From Bacteroidota bacterium (GTDB taxonomy: Bacteria > Bacteroidota > Bacteroidia > Chitinophagales > Chitinophagaceae), in the NCBI GenBank assembly GCA_023437225.1, contig JAEZGS010000017.1, forward strand, positions 124,001 through 188,000: 64,000 bases of DNA, given 5' to 3'. Under the pieces are notes generated by a model that did no database searches, was not told where the DNA came from, and worked only from the letters and a program-made list of their open reading frames with translations. Made by a program: the position numbers and the translations under genes. Positions 1 through 8,141 of the stretch are shown piece by piece; within the stretch, counting starts at the first letter, position 1, and every line of letters begins with the position of its first letter.

Positions 1-1
1 C

Positions 2-592
2 AATCATCATTTGATGCCGATTGAAGGGGAGGATTTTCAAATGTTTGAGAAAGATCTTCCCGGTGGGAATACTACCGGTTTTGGCGGACAGGGGGTGTCA
101 ACGCTACCGCTTGAAACATGTGAGACGATCAATGATTCCTGGGGCTTCAATATTACTGATCGCAACTACAAGTCAACAAAAAACCTTTTGCATTATCTGG
201 TTCGTGCGTCAGGGTTTGGTGCAAATTTTTTATTGAATATTGGACCAATGCCAAACGGGGCGATACAACCAGAGTTTACCGAACGATTAAGTGGCATAGG
301 AGAGTGGCTGAAGAAAAACGGATCCACAGTATATGGCACGAAGCGGGGGCATCTACCTCCGCAATCATGGGGAGCTATTACGCAAAAAGAAAATAAGATT
401 TTCATTCATGTTTTGAACATGCAGGAAAAACTCTTGGTGAAGTTTCCTTATAAAATCCGTGCGGCACGCGAGTTCGATGGCGGAAGTGCTGTGGCATACC
501 AGGCCTTGTCAGACGGATATGTATTGTTTGATCTTAAGACCGTTAAAGAAAAGGAATTTGATACGATCATAGAAGTGGAGTTGGCAAAATAA
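2..592 (+). CDS. GH29 alpha-L-fucosidase, C-terminal part (5' cut by window)
   Basis: This is the last 196 or so residues of an exo-acting alpha-L-fucosidase, which would remove terminal fucose from glycans. The reading frame is open to the window edge, so the true start and the catalytic aspartate region are missing. Family hallmarks visible are the block ETINDSWGFN, then NYKS, GANFLLNIGP and a following IGEWLKKNG stretch with VYGT, which end the GH29 catalytic barrel. About 80 residues of a beta-rich C-terminal domain follow. Bacteroidota enzymes of this kind are usually exported. The next gene starts 41 bases downstream and looks unrelated. The family call is firm; the substrate cannot be read from this fragment. 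Confidence 0.9.
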   Translation, partial: NHHLMPIEGEDFQMFEKDLPGGNTTGFGGQGVSTLPLETCETINDSWGFNITDRNYKSTKNLLHYLVRASGFGANFLLNIGPMPNGAIQPEFTERLSGIGEWLKKNGSTVYGTKRGHLPPQSWGAITQKENKIFIHVLNMQEKLLVKFPYKIRAAREFDGGSAVAYQALSDGYVLFDLKTVKEKEFDTIIEVELAK

Positions 593-633
593 TTGTCATT
601 GCAATAACTTCATGTTTCAGACTAAAAATTAAT

Positions 634-1797
634 ATGTCAAATATTTTAATAATCGACGACGAAAAAGCGATCCGTAAAACCCTTTCCGAAATTTTATCTT
701 ACGAAGGTTATAAACTTGATGAAGCGAGTGACGGCGAAGAAGGTTTGAAAAAATTCAAAGAAAAAACTTTCGATGTTGTTTTATGTGATATCAAAATGCC
801 AAAACTTGATGGAATAGAATTCCTGGACCGCGCGCGTGAGATCAACCCAGACGTACCAGTGATAATGATATCGGGTCATGGAACTATCGAAACCGCCGTG
901 GAGGCGGTAAAGAAAGGAGCATATGACTACATCGCAAAACCACCGGATCTCAATCGTTTGCTAATTACAATTCGTAATGCTACCGATAAAACAAGCCTGG
1001 TTACCGAGGCGAAAGTATTGAAGCGAAAAGTTGCGCGTGTTGAAGAGATGATCGGACAGTCGGGTCCAATTCTGCACATCAAAGAAACCATCGAAAAGGT
1101 TGCACCAACCGATGCCCGCTTGCTCATTACCGGTGAAAATGGTGTAGGTAAAGAACTGGTTGCAAGATGGGTGCATGAGAAAAGCAATCGGGCTGAAGGT
1201 CCGTTGGTTGAAGTTAATTGCGCTGCAATACCCAGTGAGTTGATAGAAAGTGAATTGTTTGGACATGAGAAAGGCTCTTTTACTTCTGCAGTGAAACAAC
1301 GCATTGGAAAGTTCGAGCAGGCGCATGGAGGAACACTTTTTCTTGATGAGATCGGCGACATGAGTCTTAGTGCGCAGGCAAAGGTGCTGCGTGCGTTGCA
1401 GGAAGGGAAGATCACCCGGGTGGGAGGTGACAAGGACATCAATGTAGATGTACGCGTTGTTGCCGCCACCAATAAGAATCTTTTGCAGGAAGTAGAGGAA
1501 AAAAATTTCCGCCTCGACCTTTATCACCGATTGAGTGTGATCATCATACATGTGCCATCCTTAAATGATCGCCGTGACGATATTCCGCTTTTGATTGACA
1601 AGTTTCTAAATGATATCTGTGAAGATTATGGGATCGCACGTAAATCAATTGAGCAGGAGGCCATCGACGCTTTGCAGCAGCACAATTGGACAGGAAATAT
1701 CCGCGAATTGAGAAATGTGGTGGAGCGACTTGTTATCCTGTCGGGTAAGTCAATTTCTTTATCTGATGTGCAGACGTATGTAATACCACGAAGATAA
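634..1797 (+). CDS. Response regulator with sigma-54 AAA+ domain, no DNA-binding domain
   Basis: A 387-residue NtrC-class protein. The receiver domain fills residues 1-120, with the acidic pair D8/D9, phospho-acceptor D52 (in LCDIKMP) and the conserved lysine of AKPP near 102. The AAA+ domain follows: Walker A GENGVGKE at 167-174, a sigma-54 contact loop reading GSFTSA at 214-219 rather than GAFTGA, and Walker B LFLDEIGD around 234-241. The protein ends shortly after the AAA+ lid (IRELRNVVERL), so the usual C-terminal Fis helix-turn-helix is absent. Only 7 bases separate its stop from the next gene, which leaves no room for a frameshifted DNA-binding domain. No partner histidine kinase is visible. 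It probably activates sigma-54 RNA polymerase from solution or through a partner. Confidence 0.93.
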   Translation: MSNILIIDDEKAIRKTLSEILSYEGYKLDEASDGEEGLKKFKEKTFDVVLCDIKMPKLDGIEFLDRAREINPDVPVIMISGHGTIETAVEAVKKGAYDYIAKPPDLNRLLITIRNATDKTSLVTEAKVLKRKVARVEEMIGQSGPILHIKETIEKVAPTDARLLITGENGVGKELVARWVHEKSNRAEGPLVEVNCAAIPSELIESELFGHEKGSFTSAVKQRIGKFEQAHGGTLFLDEIGDMSLSAQAKVLRALQEGKITRVGGDKDINVDVRVVAATNKNLLQEVEEKNFRLDLYHRLSVIIIHVPSLNDRRDDIPLLIDKFLNDICEDYGIARKSIEQEAIDALQQHNWTGNIRELRNVVERLVILSGKSISLSDVQTYVIPRR

Positions 1798-1804
1798 GAT
1801 TGCA

Positions 1805-2467
1805 ATGAAAAAAGTTTATTGCATCAGCGGCCTGGGAGCAGATGAGCGTGTCTTCGAAAGCATTCATGTAGCGGCGGGCGAATTGAAATTCATATGCTGG
1901 CAGCCACCTATTGAAGGCGAATCTATATCACAATACGCACAACGTTTGTGGGGCCAGATCAGCGAGCCGGACCCAACAATAATCGGACTATCATTTGGAG
2001 GTATGATGGCGATTGAAATGTCTAAATTACGGCCTGTAAGAAAAATTGTTCTACTCTCAAGTGTAAAGACACGAAGTGAATTGCCCTTGTGGATGCGCAC
2101 TTCCGGCGCCCTGAAGGCAGACAAAATTCTGCCGCTGAAACAATATGGAAGAAATCCCGCCTTTCGCGCTTTAAGACCGATTCAAAATTACTTCCTTGGA
2201 GTAACGAATGACCGCGAGAAAAAGATTGCAAATGAATACCGGGATAATGTCGACCCGGTTTATCTCAACTGGGCCATCAACCAGGTAGTCAACTGGCAAA
2301 ACGTTGACGTACCAGCAGGTATTGTGCACATTCATGGAACCAACGATCACATCTTTCCAATACGGTACGTTAAGCCAACACACATTATTGAGGGCGGCGG
2401 GCACTTTATGATCATGAATAAATTTGAAGAGATAAACGACATACTGGCTGCGGTGTTAAGGTTTTAG
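1805..2467 (+). CDS. Alpha/beta hydrolase
   Basis: A 220-residue soluble alpha/beta-hydrolase-fold protein. The nucleophile elbow GLSFGG supplies the serine near residue 64. The acid is probably the aspartate of HGTNDHIFP, and the base the histidine of GGGHFMI near the C-terminus, so a complete Ser-Asp-His triad is present in order. There is no signal peptide, so it should act in the cytoplasm. It starts 7 bases after the sigma-54 regulator and is probably cotranscribed with it. The family covers esterases, lipases and acyl-transfer enzymes, and nothing here identifies the substrate. Confidence 0.8.
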   Translation: MKKVYCISGLGADERVFESIHVAAGELKFICWQPPIEGESISQYAQRLWGQISEPDPTIIGLSFGGMMAIEMSKLRPVRKIVLLSSVKTRSELPLWMRTSGALKADKILPLKQYGRNPAFRALRPIQNYFLGVTNDREKKIANEYRDNVDPVYLNWAINQVVNWQNVDVPAGIVHIHGTNDHIFPIRYVKPTHIIEGGGHFMIMNKFEEINDILAAVLRF

Positions 2468-2509
2468 CAAAACTTTTCGAACGGAAATTAGCTGTGGCGT
2501 TTAATATGG

Positions 2510-2517
2510 TATTTTTG
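2510..2517 (+). promoter_or_regulatory. Probable -7 box of the lepB promoter
   Basis: TATTTTTG matches the Bacteroidota -7 consensus TANNTTTG exactly and lies 22 bases before the lepB ATG at 2540. No good TTTG is visible about 20 bases upstream, so this is a one-element prediction. Confidence 0.4.
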
Positions 2518-2539
2518 TCGGAATCTAAAAATCCCCTTG

Positions 2540-4114
2540 ATGAGTTCGCATGACTTAATTATACTTATTGTCATATCGTTGCTGATCGTTTTCTTACCTG
2601 CTTTTGGTTTATTCAGGTTATTCGCCAAGGCCGGAATAGCATCCTGGAAAGCCTGGGTTCCGTTTCTAAATACGTGGGAGATCATCAAAGTTGCCAGGTT
2701 ACGCAAACACTGGTTTTTCTGGCAATTTATTCCGGTGGCAGGATGGTTTATTTCAATATGGATATTGGTTGAATTTGTAAAGCTGTTTGGTAAGTTTCGG
2801 TTATGGCAGCACGCGCTCACCGTCTTTGTTCCTTTCCTGTATTTTCCTTATCTGGCATTTGCAGAGGATGCCCGGTATCTTGGACCGGATGCCGTGAAGA
2901 AGCATAAGAAAAGTTCAACAAGAGAGTGGATCGATGCCGCTGTATTTGCAATAGTTGCCGCAACACTTATTCGCACTTTCATATTTGAAGCCTATACCAT
3001 TCCTACAGGCTCCATGGAAAAAACCTTGCTTGTAAATGATTTTCTTTTCGTGAGCAAACTAAGCTATGGCCCTCGTATACCGAATACGCCATTAGCCATT
3101 CCGTTTGTACATCATACATTACCAATTTTCAGCGCTAAATCTTATACGGAGTCTCTTAGCTTGCCTTATCGACGCTGGTTTGAGAATCCAATTAAGAGAA
3201 ATGATGTAGTGGTGTTCAATTTCCCGGCCGGCGATACACTTACGAGAGAGCGCGACTCGCAGGATCCTTATTATGACATCCTGCGAAGAGAAGAGCAGCA
3301 ACAATTTTATATGTTGCGAAGCCAGGTGCAGGATTCGGCACAGCGGGTTGCATTAAGTAAGCAGCGGGCTCGTGATATTGTGTGGGATCAATATACAGTT
3401 ACAACAAGACCGGTAGACAAAAGAGAAAATTACATCAAACGATGTGTTGCAATAGCTGGTGATGTATTGGAAATAAAAGACGGGATACTACATGTTAATA
3501 ATGAGAAGGCTTTTGTAGCGCCCACGTCTTCTACAGATCATTTTGTATTCACTTCAACAAACAAAGTATTAACGGAAGAAGAACTTCGTGAAGCAGGCAT
3601 TAAGTTAAATTCCGATGAGCATTCTCCGGACTTTTCATTTGCAGGGGGGAATGTTTATAGAATCAACCTGACAGAAAGCGAGCTCGCCATTATGAAGACG
3701 ATTCCTGGTGTTGATTCTATATCGCGTGAACTATCCACAGAAGTTGTGTTTCCTTATGATCCCTCATTCAATTGGACTGTAGATAATTTCGGTCCGTTGT
3801 GGGTTCCTCAAAAAGGCAAAAGCATTGATCTAACCCCACAGAACGTTACGTTATACAAACGCGTTATTTCAGTTTATGAAGGAAATAAGTGGGAGGAAAG
3901 AAATGGCCAAATATTTATCAATGGCCAGGCTGCAAGCAGTTACACTTTTAAAATGAATTATTACTGGATGATGGGAGACAATCGACATCGTTCACAAGAC
4001 AGTCGTTTCTGGGGCTTTGTGCCAGAAGATCATATCGTGGGCGAGGCCTGGTTGATCTGGATGAGCTATGATAAAGGGATTCGTTGGAATCGACTGTTCA
4101 AAAGCATTCATTAA
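2540..4114 (+). CDS. lepB: Signal peptidase I
   Basis: Membrane protease that removes signal peptides from exported proteins. It has 524 residues from the ATG at 2540; a TTG one codon earlier is also in frame. Residues 1-120 form an extra N-terminal membrane region with several hydrophobic segments and a WKAWVPFLNTW motif. A further membrane anchor (about 131-149) leads into the catalytic part. The nucleophile serine is in PTGSMEKTL (S158) and the general base lysine in NYIKRCVAIAGD (K300). MMGDNRHRSQDSRFWG and a final GEAWLIW box follow. The serine-lysine distance is far longer than in the E. coli enzyme, because of inserted sequence in between. The cytidine deaminase gene follows after 6 bases. 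Confidence 0.95.
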   Translation: MSSHDLIILIVISLLIVFLPAFGLFRLFAKAGIASWKAWVPFLNTWEIIKVARLRKHWFFWQFIPVAGWFISIWILVEFVKLFGKFRLWQHALTVFVPFLYFPYLAFAEDARYLGPDAVKKHKKSSTREWIDAAVFAIVAATLIRTFIFEAYTIPTGSMEKTLLVNDFLFVSKLSYGPRIPNTPLAIPFVHHTLPIFSAKSYTESLSLPYRRWFENPIKRNDVVVFNFPAGDTLTRERDSQDPYYDILRREEQQQFYMLRSQVQDSAQRVALSKQRARDIVWDQYTVTTRPVDKRENYIKRCVAIAGDVLEIKDGILHVNNEKAFVAPTSSTDHFVFTSTNKVLTEEELREAGIKLNSDEHSPDFSFAGGNVYRINLTESELAIMKTIPGVDSISRELSTEVVFPYDPSFNWTVDNFGPLWVPQKGKSIDLTPQNVTLYKRVISVYEGNKWEERNGQIFINGQAASSYTFKMNYYWMMGDNRHRSQDSRFWGFVPEDHIVGEAWLIWMSYDKGIRWNRLFKSIH

Positions 4115-4120
4115 TCAAAT

Positions 4121-4606
4121 ATGAAAAAAGAAACACAGGTTTTTGAATACGAAGAATACGATTCTATTGACGAACTGTCTGCTTTGGATAAGGAGCTACT
4201 TGAGCGGGCACGTCAGATTACCAAAACCGCCTATGCACCGTACTCACATTTTCATGTCGGTGCGGCTGCGCGACTTACGAATGGGAAGGTGATAACCGGA
4301 ACCAACCAGGAAAATGCGTCATTCCCGGCAGGGTTGTGCGCTGAAAGAGTTTTGCTATCGTCAGCTTCTTCAGTATATCCGGATCAGGCAATTGAAACAA
4401 TGGCTATCAGTTACGATTCAACTTTCATTAAGAGTGATCACCCCGTTGCACCCTGCGGCGTTTGCAGGCAGTCGCTTGTTGAATTTGAAGAGCGGATGCG
4501 TCAACCTATAAGGTTGATACTCGGAGGGATGGCAGGACAAATATTTGTCATTAATAACGCGGCACATTTACTGCCCTTTGCGTTTCGCAGCGATGAGTTA
4601 AGATGA
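4121..4606 (+). CDS. cdd: Cytidine deaminase
   Basis: A 161-residue zinc enzyme that deaminates cytidine and deoxycytidine to uridine and deoxyuridine for pyrimidine salvage. The zinc site is complete: cysteine and catalytic glutamate in LCAERVLL, and the two further cysteines in PCGVCRQ. The substrate-binding NGKVITGTNQENAS stretch is also present. About 25 N-terminal residues rich in acidic side chains precede the core, and the length fits the family's single-domain tetrameric form. It follows lepB by 6 bases and is probably cotranscribed. Its stop codon directly abuts the stop of the convergent oxidoreductase, with no spacer. Confidence 0.93.
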   Translation: MKKETQVFEYEEYDSIDELSALDKELLERARQITKTAYAPYSHFHVGAAARLTNGKVITGTNQENASFPAGLCAERVLLSSASSVYPDQAIETMAISYDSTFIKSDHPVAPCGVCRQSLVEFEERMRQPIRLILGGMAGQIFVINNAAHLLPFAFRSDELR

Positions 4607-5605
4607 TCAGGCGTTTGTATTCACCACTATGCGGCCGGTAGTATTTCCAGCAAGAATGTGATCGAAGTAAACATCGTTTAATTGTTGAATTGACACTTCT
4701 TTTCCAATTGCGTTCAGTTTACTCTTAAGGTTCCATTTTGTGTTAAGATTATCCCACACCCTTAGCCGTATATCTGCAGGTGTTTCTGCAGAACCCACAC
4801 CTATAAGCGATACACCGTTTAATATAAATGGATATACGGTAGTGTCAAGTTTTGGTGAGCCGACCAATCCGGTGCTGACAACGCAACCTTCAGTACGGCT
4901 TCCTTTCAATAACGTGTTGAGCACATTGCCACCAACTGTATCTATTGCCCCGGCCCATTGGGGTTTCAATAATGATTTACCTGACTGGTCATTTACAAAT
5001 TCGCGTGATTCGATTCGCTTCGCACCCAGGTAATGCAGGTATTCGCCTACATTGACTTTACCTGTCACTGCAAGCACTTCATAACCGGCATTGGCCAACA
5101 GTGCTACTGCCATGCTTCCCACTCCACCCGATGCACCTGTTACAACAACAGGACCCTGATCTGGCGAGAGCCCCATGCGTTCCATTTTATACAATGCAAC
5201 GCCAGCGGTAAAACCTGCTGTTCCGATGATCATCGATTCTTTTACAGAATAATTCGTGGGTTTCGCAATTACCCAGCTACCTGGGACGCGGATGAACTGA
5301 GCAAATCCACCACACGTGTTCATGCCAAGGTCGTGACCTGTTACAACCACTTCATCGCCTGCTGCAAAGCGGGGATCGCGACTAAGTTCTACCACTCCGG
5401 CTGCATCGATGCCAGGGGTATGCGGGTATTTTTTGGTAATCCCTTTGTTGCCCGTGGCAGAAAGTGCGTCTTTATAATTAAGAGAAGAATATTGAACACG
5501 AACCAGTACATCGCCAGCCGGTAGATCATCAATATTTCTTTCAATAATACTTCTTTGAAAATTTCCTTCCGGTGTCTCTTTCACCCATAATGCGCGAAAA
5601 CCCAT
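4607..5605 (-). CDS. YhdH/YhfP-family NADPH quinone oxidoreductase (acrylyl-CoA reductase type)
   Basis: A 332-residue zinc-independent medium-chain dehydrogenase. The N-terminal catalytic domain has the typical YSSLNYKDALSATG and YPHTPGIDAAGVV segments. The Rossmann domain has VVTGASGGVGSMAVALL as its dinucleotide-binding loop, preceded by GTAGFTAGVALYKME. YhdH of E. coli reduces acryloyl-CoA with NADPH, and many relatives are only loosely called quinone oxidoreductases. It is cytoplasmic. It lies 24 bases upstream of the annotated methyltransferase stop on the same strand, so the two may share a transcript. The physiological substrate is not readable from the sequence. Confidence 0.88.
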   Translation of the reverse strand: MGFRALWVKETPEGNFQRSIIERNIDDLPAGDVLVRVQYSSLNYKDALSATGNKGITKKYPHTPGIDAAGVVELSRDPRFAAGDEVVVTGHDLGMNTCGGFAQFIRVPGSWVIAKPTNYSVKESMIIGTAGFTAGVALYKMERMGLSPDQGPVVVTGASGGVGSMAVALLANAGYEVLAVTGKVNVGEYLHYLGAKRIESREFVNDQSGKSLLKPQWAGAIDTVGGNVLNTLLKGSRTEGCVVSTGLVGSPKLDTTVYPFILNGVSLIGVGSAETPADIRLRVWDNLNTKWNLKSKLNAIGKEVSIQQLNDVYFDHILAGNTTGRIVVNTNA

Positions 5606-5635
5606 AAGATATCAGTTCTTGAAAAGTGAAGCTAA

Positions 5636-6130
5636 CTAAAAAAGGGTTTGCACACCGTATGCCACTTTTGTTTCGAGGTCAAGTAACCATTTTTTGCGCC
5701 ATAATCCACCCATGTAGCCAACGAGGTCGTTCTTCGATCCAACCACACGATGACATGGAACAATGATGGCTAACTTATTTCTTCCATTTGCCGAAGCTGC
5801 TGCGCGAATGGAATTTGTATCGCCAAGTCTTCGCGCCAACTCAAGATAACTGATCCTTCGGCCGAATGGGATGTTCATGAGTTCGTTCCATACTTTTTGC
5901 TGAAAGCTGGTACCGTCCTGGTGAATTGCAAACTCAAAACTTCGTCTTGCTCCATGGAAGTATTGAATCATTTCTTCAACACATTGAATTGCTAATGGTG
6001 GAAGTACAATGCTTTCGGGAGTCCATTGATCGTTGTTGTCAACGAAACTGATTTCGCTAACAAAATTTTCGTTGCCACATATTTTTAAATTGCCAATGGG
6101 CGATCTATAGTAGGTTATGAAGGATTCCAT
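5636..6130 (-). CDS. ogt: Methylated-DNA--protein-cysteine methyltransferase
   Basis: A 164-residue suicidal DNA repair protein that takes the alkyl group from O6-alkylguanine onto its own cysteine. The acceptor cysteine is in IVPCHRVVGSKN, preceded by the DNA-binding helix with AASANGRNKLAI and followed by GYMGGLWRKKWLLDLE. The start at 6130 is chosen because the protein then begins MESFITYYRSPIG, the usual family beginning; an upstream in-frame start would add seven residues with no match to the family. It is divergent from the OsmC gene and upstream of the YhdH-type oxidoreductase on the same strand. Confidence 0.93.
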   Translation of the reverse strand: MESFITYYRSPIGNLKICGNENFVSEISFVDNNDQWTPESIVLPPLAIQCVEEMIQYFHGARRSFEFAIHQDGTSFQQKVWNELMNIPFGRRISYLELARRLGDTNSIRAAASANGRNKLAIIVPCHRVVGSKNDLVGYMGGLWRKKWLLDLETKVAYGVQTLF

Positions 6131-6238
6131 CGATTCCAAAATAAGCAACAAGTTTTACAAATGCCAATTAAATCGTTAACTTCCAAACTCGATGCTGCGA
6201 GCCAGCGAATAATACTTTTAATCAATAAATAAATATCG

Positions 6239-6649
6239 ATGAAACGTTCAGCAACTGCCGTATGGAACGGCTCAGGAAAAGAAGGAAGTGGAAAGGTAAG
6301 TAGTCAGAGTACAGTATTAAAAGAAACAAATTATTCCTACAAGTCGAGATTTGAAGATGGGGTTGGTACCAATCCCGAAGAGTTGATAGCAGCTGCACAC
6401 GCAGGATGTTTTAGCATGAAGCTCAGTTTTGTTCTTGGTGCCGCGGGTTTTGAACCTGAGACGATCGAAACTACATGCACTATTACGCTGGATAATGGTG
6501 TGATCTCGGCCTCTCATCTTACGTTGAAAGCAAAAGTTCCCGGCATTGATGCGCAAAAATTCCAGGAATGCGCTGAAGATGCAAAAGCAAATTGCCCTGT
6601 AAGCAAGGCTTTGAATATGGACATTTCGATGGAAGCTTCGTTATCGTAA
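6239..6649 (+). CDS. OsmC-family peroxiredoxin (OsmC/YhfA type)
   Basis: A 136-residue protein of the OsmC family, thiol peroxidases that reduce organic hydroperoxides. The two redox cysteines are present, in AAAHAGCFSMKL and ANCPVSKALN, and the length fits the short OsmC form. The N-terminal SATAVWNGSGKEGSGKV is typical of OsmC proper. It is divergent from ogt. The next gene starts 19 bases downstream. A second, sequence-distinct OsmC paralogue lies at 31416-31841. Confidence 0.9.
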   Translation: MKRSATAVWNGSGKEGSGKVSSQSTVLKETNYSYKSRFEDGVGTNPEELIAAAHAGCFSMKLSFVLGAAGFEPETIETTCTITLDNGVISASHLTLKAKVPGIDAQKFQECAEDAKANCPVSKALNMDISMEASLS

Positions 6650-6668
6650 TCTCAACGATTGTTTGCCA

Positions 6669-8102
6669 ATGAAAGAAGGAAATCAGAAACAGTTACATAA
6701 TGCGCGTCGGAATTTTATACGCAACACGGCGGTTGTTGCCGGCGGCTTTATGATTGTGCCCAGGCATGTTCTCGGCCGAGGTTATATTGCGCCGAGTGAC
6801 AAATTAAATATTGCTGCAATCGGTGCCGGCGGAAAAGCTAGTTATAACCTGCAACAGGCATTCAATAATGGCGCGGAAAACATTGTAGCATTGTGCGATG
6901 TTGATGATCGGCAATCCGCAGATTCAAGAAAAAAATGGCCGAAGGCTGGTTATTATCACGATTACCGCCAGATGCTGGATAAAGAATCAAAGTCGATAGA
7001 CGCTGTTATCATTAGCACACCCGATCATATGCATGCTGTGCAAACGCTGCCATGCATGGAACTCGGGAAACACGTATATGTTGAGAAACCGCTGACGCAC
7101 GATATAGCTGAAGCGCGTATTTTAACCGAGGCTGCACGTAAACACAAGGTGGTTACTCAGATGGGTAACCAGGGCAGCAGCGGTGATGATACCCGCCATA
7201 TTGAGGCTTGGGTGCAACAGGGAGTAATTGGTCCCGTCCATACTGTACACGTGTGGACAAACCGACCGGTATGGCCGCAGGGGATTGCTACTCCATCGGG
7301 CGACTTTCCGATCCCGGGCGAAGTGCATTGGGACTTATGGCTTGGTACTGCACCAAAAAGACCTTACAATCCTATTTATATTCCTGCCAACTGGCGCGGA
7401 TGGGTGGACTTCGGCACTGGGTCATTGGGAGATATGGGCTGTCATTTTATGGATGTCCCTTACCGTGCCTTGAAACTCGGCTATCCTATAGCAGTAGAAT
7501 GTAGTGTAGGTGCGGTATACAAAGGATTTTTCGATCCCTTGTTGAATCCTGAAAGCTATCCGCCATCATCCAAGATACACATTCAGTTTCCTGCCCGTGA
7601 TAAAATGCCTGCGGTTGAAATGATTTGGTATGATGGAGGTATTATGCCGAAACGACCGGCGGAGTTGCTGCCGGATGAGCAATTCGGCGAATGGGATGGT
7701 GGGATCTTGTTCAAAGGTTCCAAAGGCAAAATTATGGCCGGACTTTTCGGAAGAAATCCTACATTACTTCCTACGAGACGAATGAAAGAAACGAAACTAC
7801 CCGAACCCATAAGACCGTTTGTGCAGGGCGGTGCAGAAGGCCACCAGACACAGTGGGTGAATGCATGCAAAAAAGGGCATGGAGCTTACACAAGCTCGCC
7901 GTTTGAAGACGCAGGTCCACTGACAGAAACCGTGTTAATGGGTAATCTTGCAGTAAGGAGTTTCAATCATTCGGAGAAAGATTCAAAAGGCAATGAGCGA
8001 TTCAATGGTCGCAAACAATTGCTGTGGAATGGGCAGGATATGAAGATCACAAATTTTGAACCGGCTAACCAATATGTAAAAAGAAGCTATAGAAGCTTTT
8101 AA
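6669..8102 (+). CDS. Gfo/Idh/MocA-family oxidoreductase, Tat-exported (copy 1)
   Basis: A 477-residue NAD(P)-dependent sugar-type dehydrogenase. The N-terminus carries a twin-arginine signal (ARRNFIRNTAVVAGGF), so it should be exported folded, with cofactor, to the periplasm. The Rossmann domain has LNIAAIGAGGKA, then CDVDD and the EKP motif in HVYVEKPLTHDI. The catalytic domain has GDMGCHFMD. The ATG at 6669 is preferred over an in-frame TTG two codons upstream. The gene directly downstream (8142) is a paralogue sharing long identical blocks such as VVTQMGNQG and TNRPVWPQGI. With the ROK regulator and SusCD downstream it suggests processing of an imported glycan-derived sugar; the substrate is unknown. 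Confidence 0.9.
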   Translation: MKEGNQKQLHNARRNFIRNTAVVAGGFMIVPRHVLGRGYIAPSDKLNIAAIGAGGKASYNLQQAFNNGAENIVALCDVDDRQSADSRKKWPKAGYYHDYRQMLDKESKSIDAVIISTPDHMHAVQTLPCMELGKHVYVEKPLTHDIAEARILTEAARKHKVVTQMGNQGSSGDDTRHIEAWVQQGVIGPVHTVHVWTNRPVWPQGIATPSGDFPIPGEVHWDLWLGTAPKRPYNPIYIPANWRGWVDFGTGSLGDMGCHFMDVPYRALKLGYPIAVECSVGAVYKGFFDPLLNPESYPPSSKIHIQFPARDKMPAVEMIWYDGGIMPKRPAELLPDEQFGEWDGGILFKGSKGKIMAGLFGRNPTLLPTRRMKETKLPEPIRPFVQGGAEGHQTQWVNACKKGHGAYTSSPFEDAGPLTETVLMGNLAVRSFNHSEKDSKGNERFNGRKQLLWNGQDMKITNFEPANQYVKRSYRSF

Positions 8103-8141
8103 AATTAAAACCAACAATCAATAACCAAATTCGATCGCACA

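Noticed and set aside
961..1551. 196-codon minus-strand frame opposite the sigma-54 activator
   Set aside because: The activator's Walker motifs occupy this region on the plus strand. The antisense product has no domain.
1690..1805. Possible frameshift hiding a Fis domain after the first sigma-54 activator
   Set aside because: Only 7 bases lie before the next gene, so no coding room remains for an additional domain.
5033..5524. 163-codon plus-strand frame opposite the YhdH-type oxidoreductase
   Set aside because: The oxidoreductase has both NADPH-binding and catalytic signatures; the antisense product is cysteine-rich noise.
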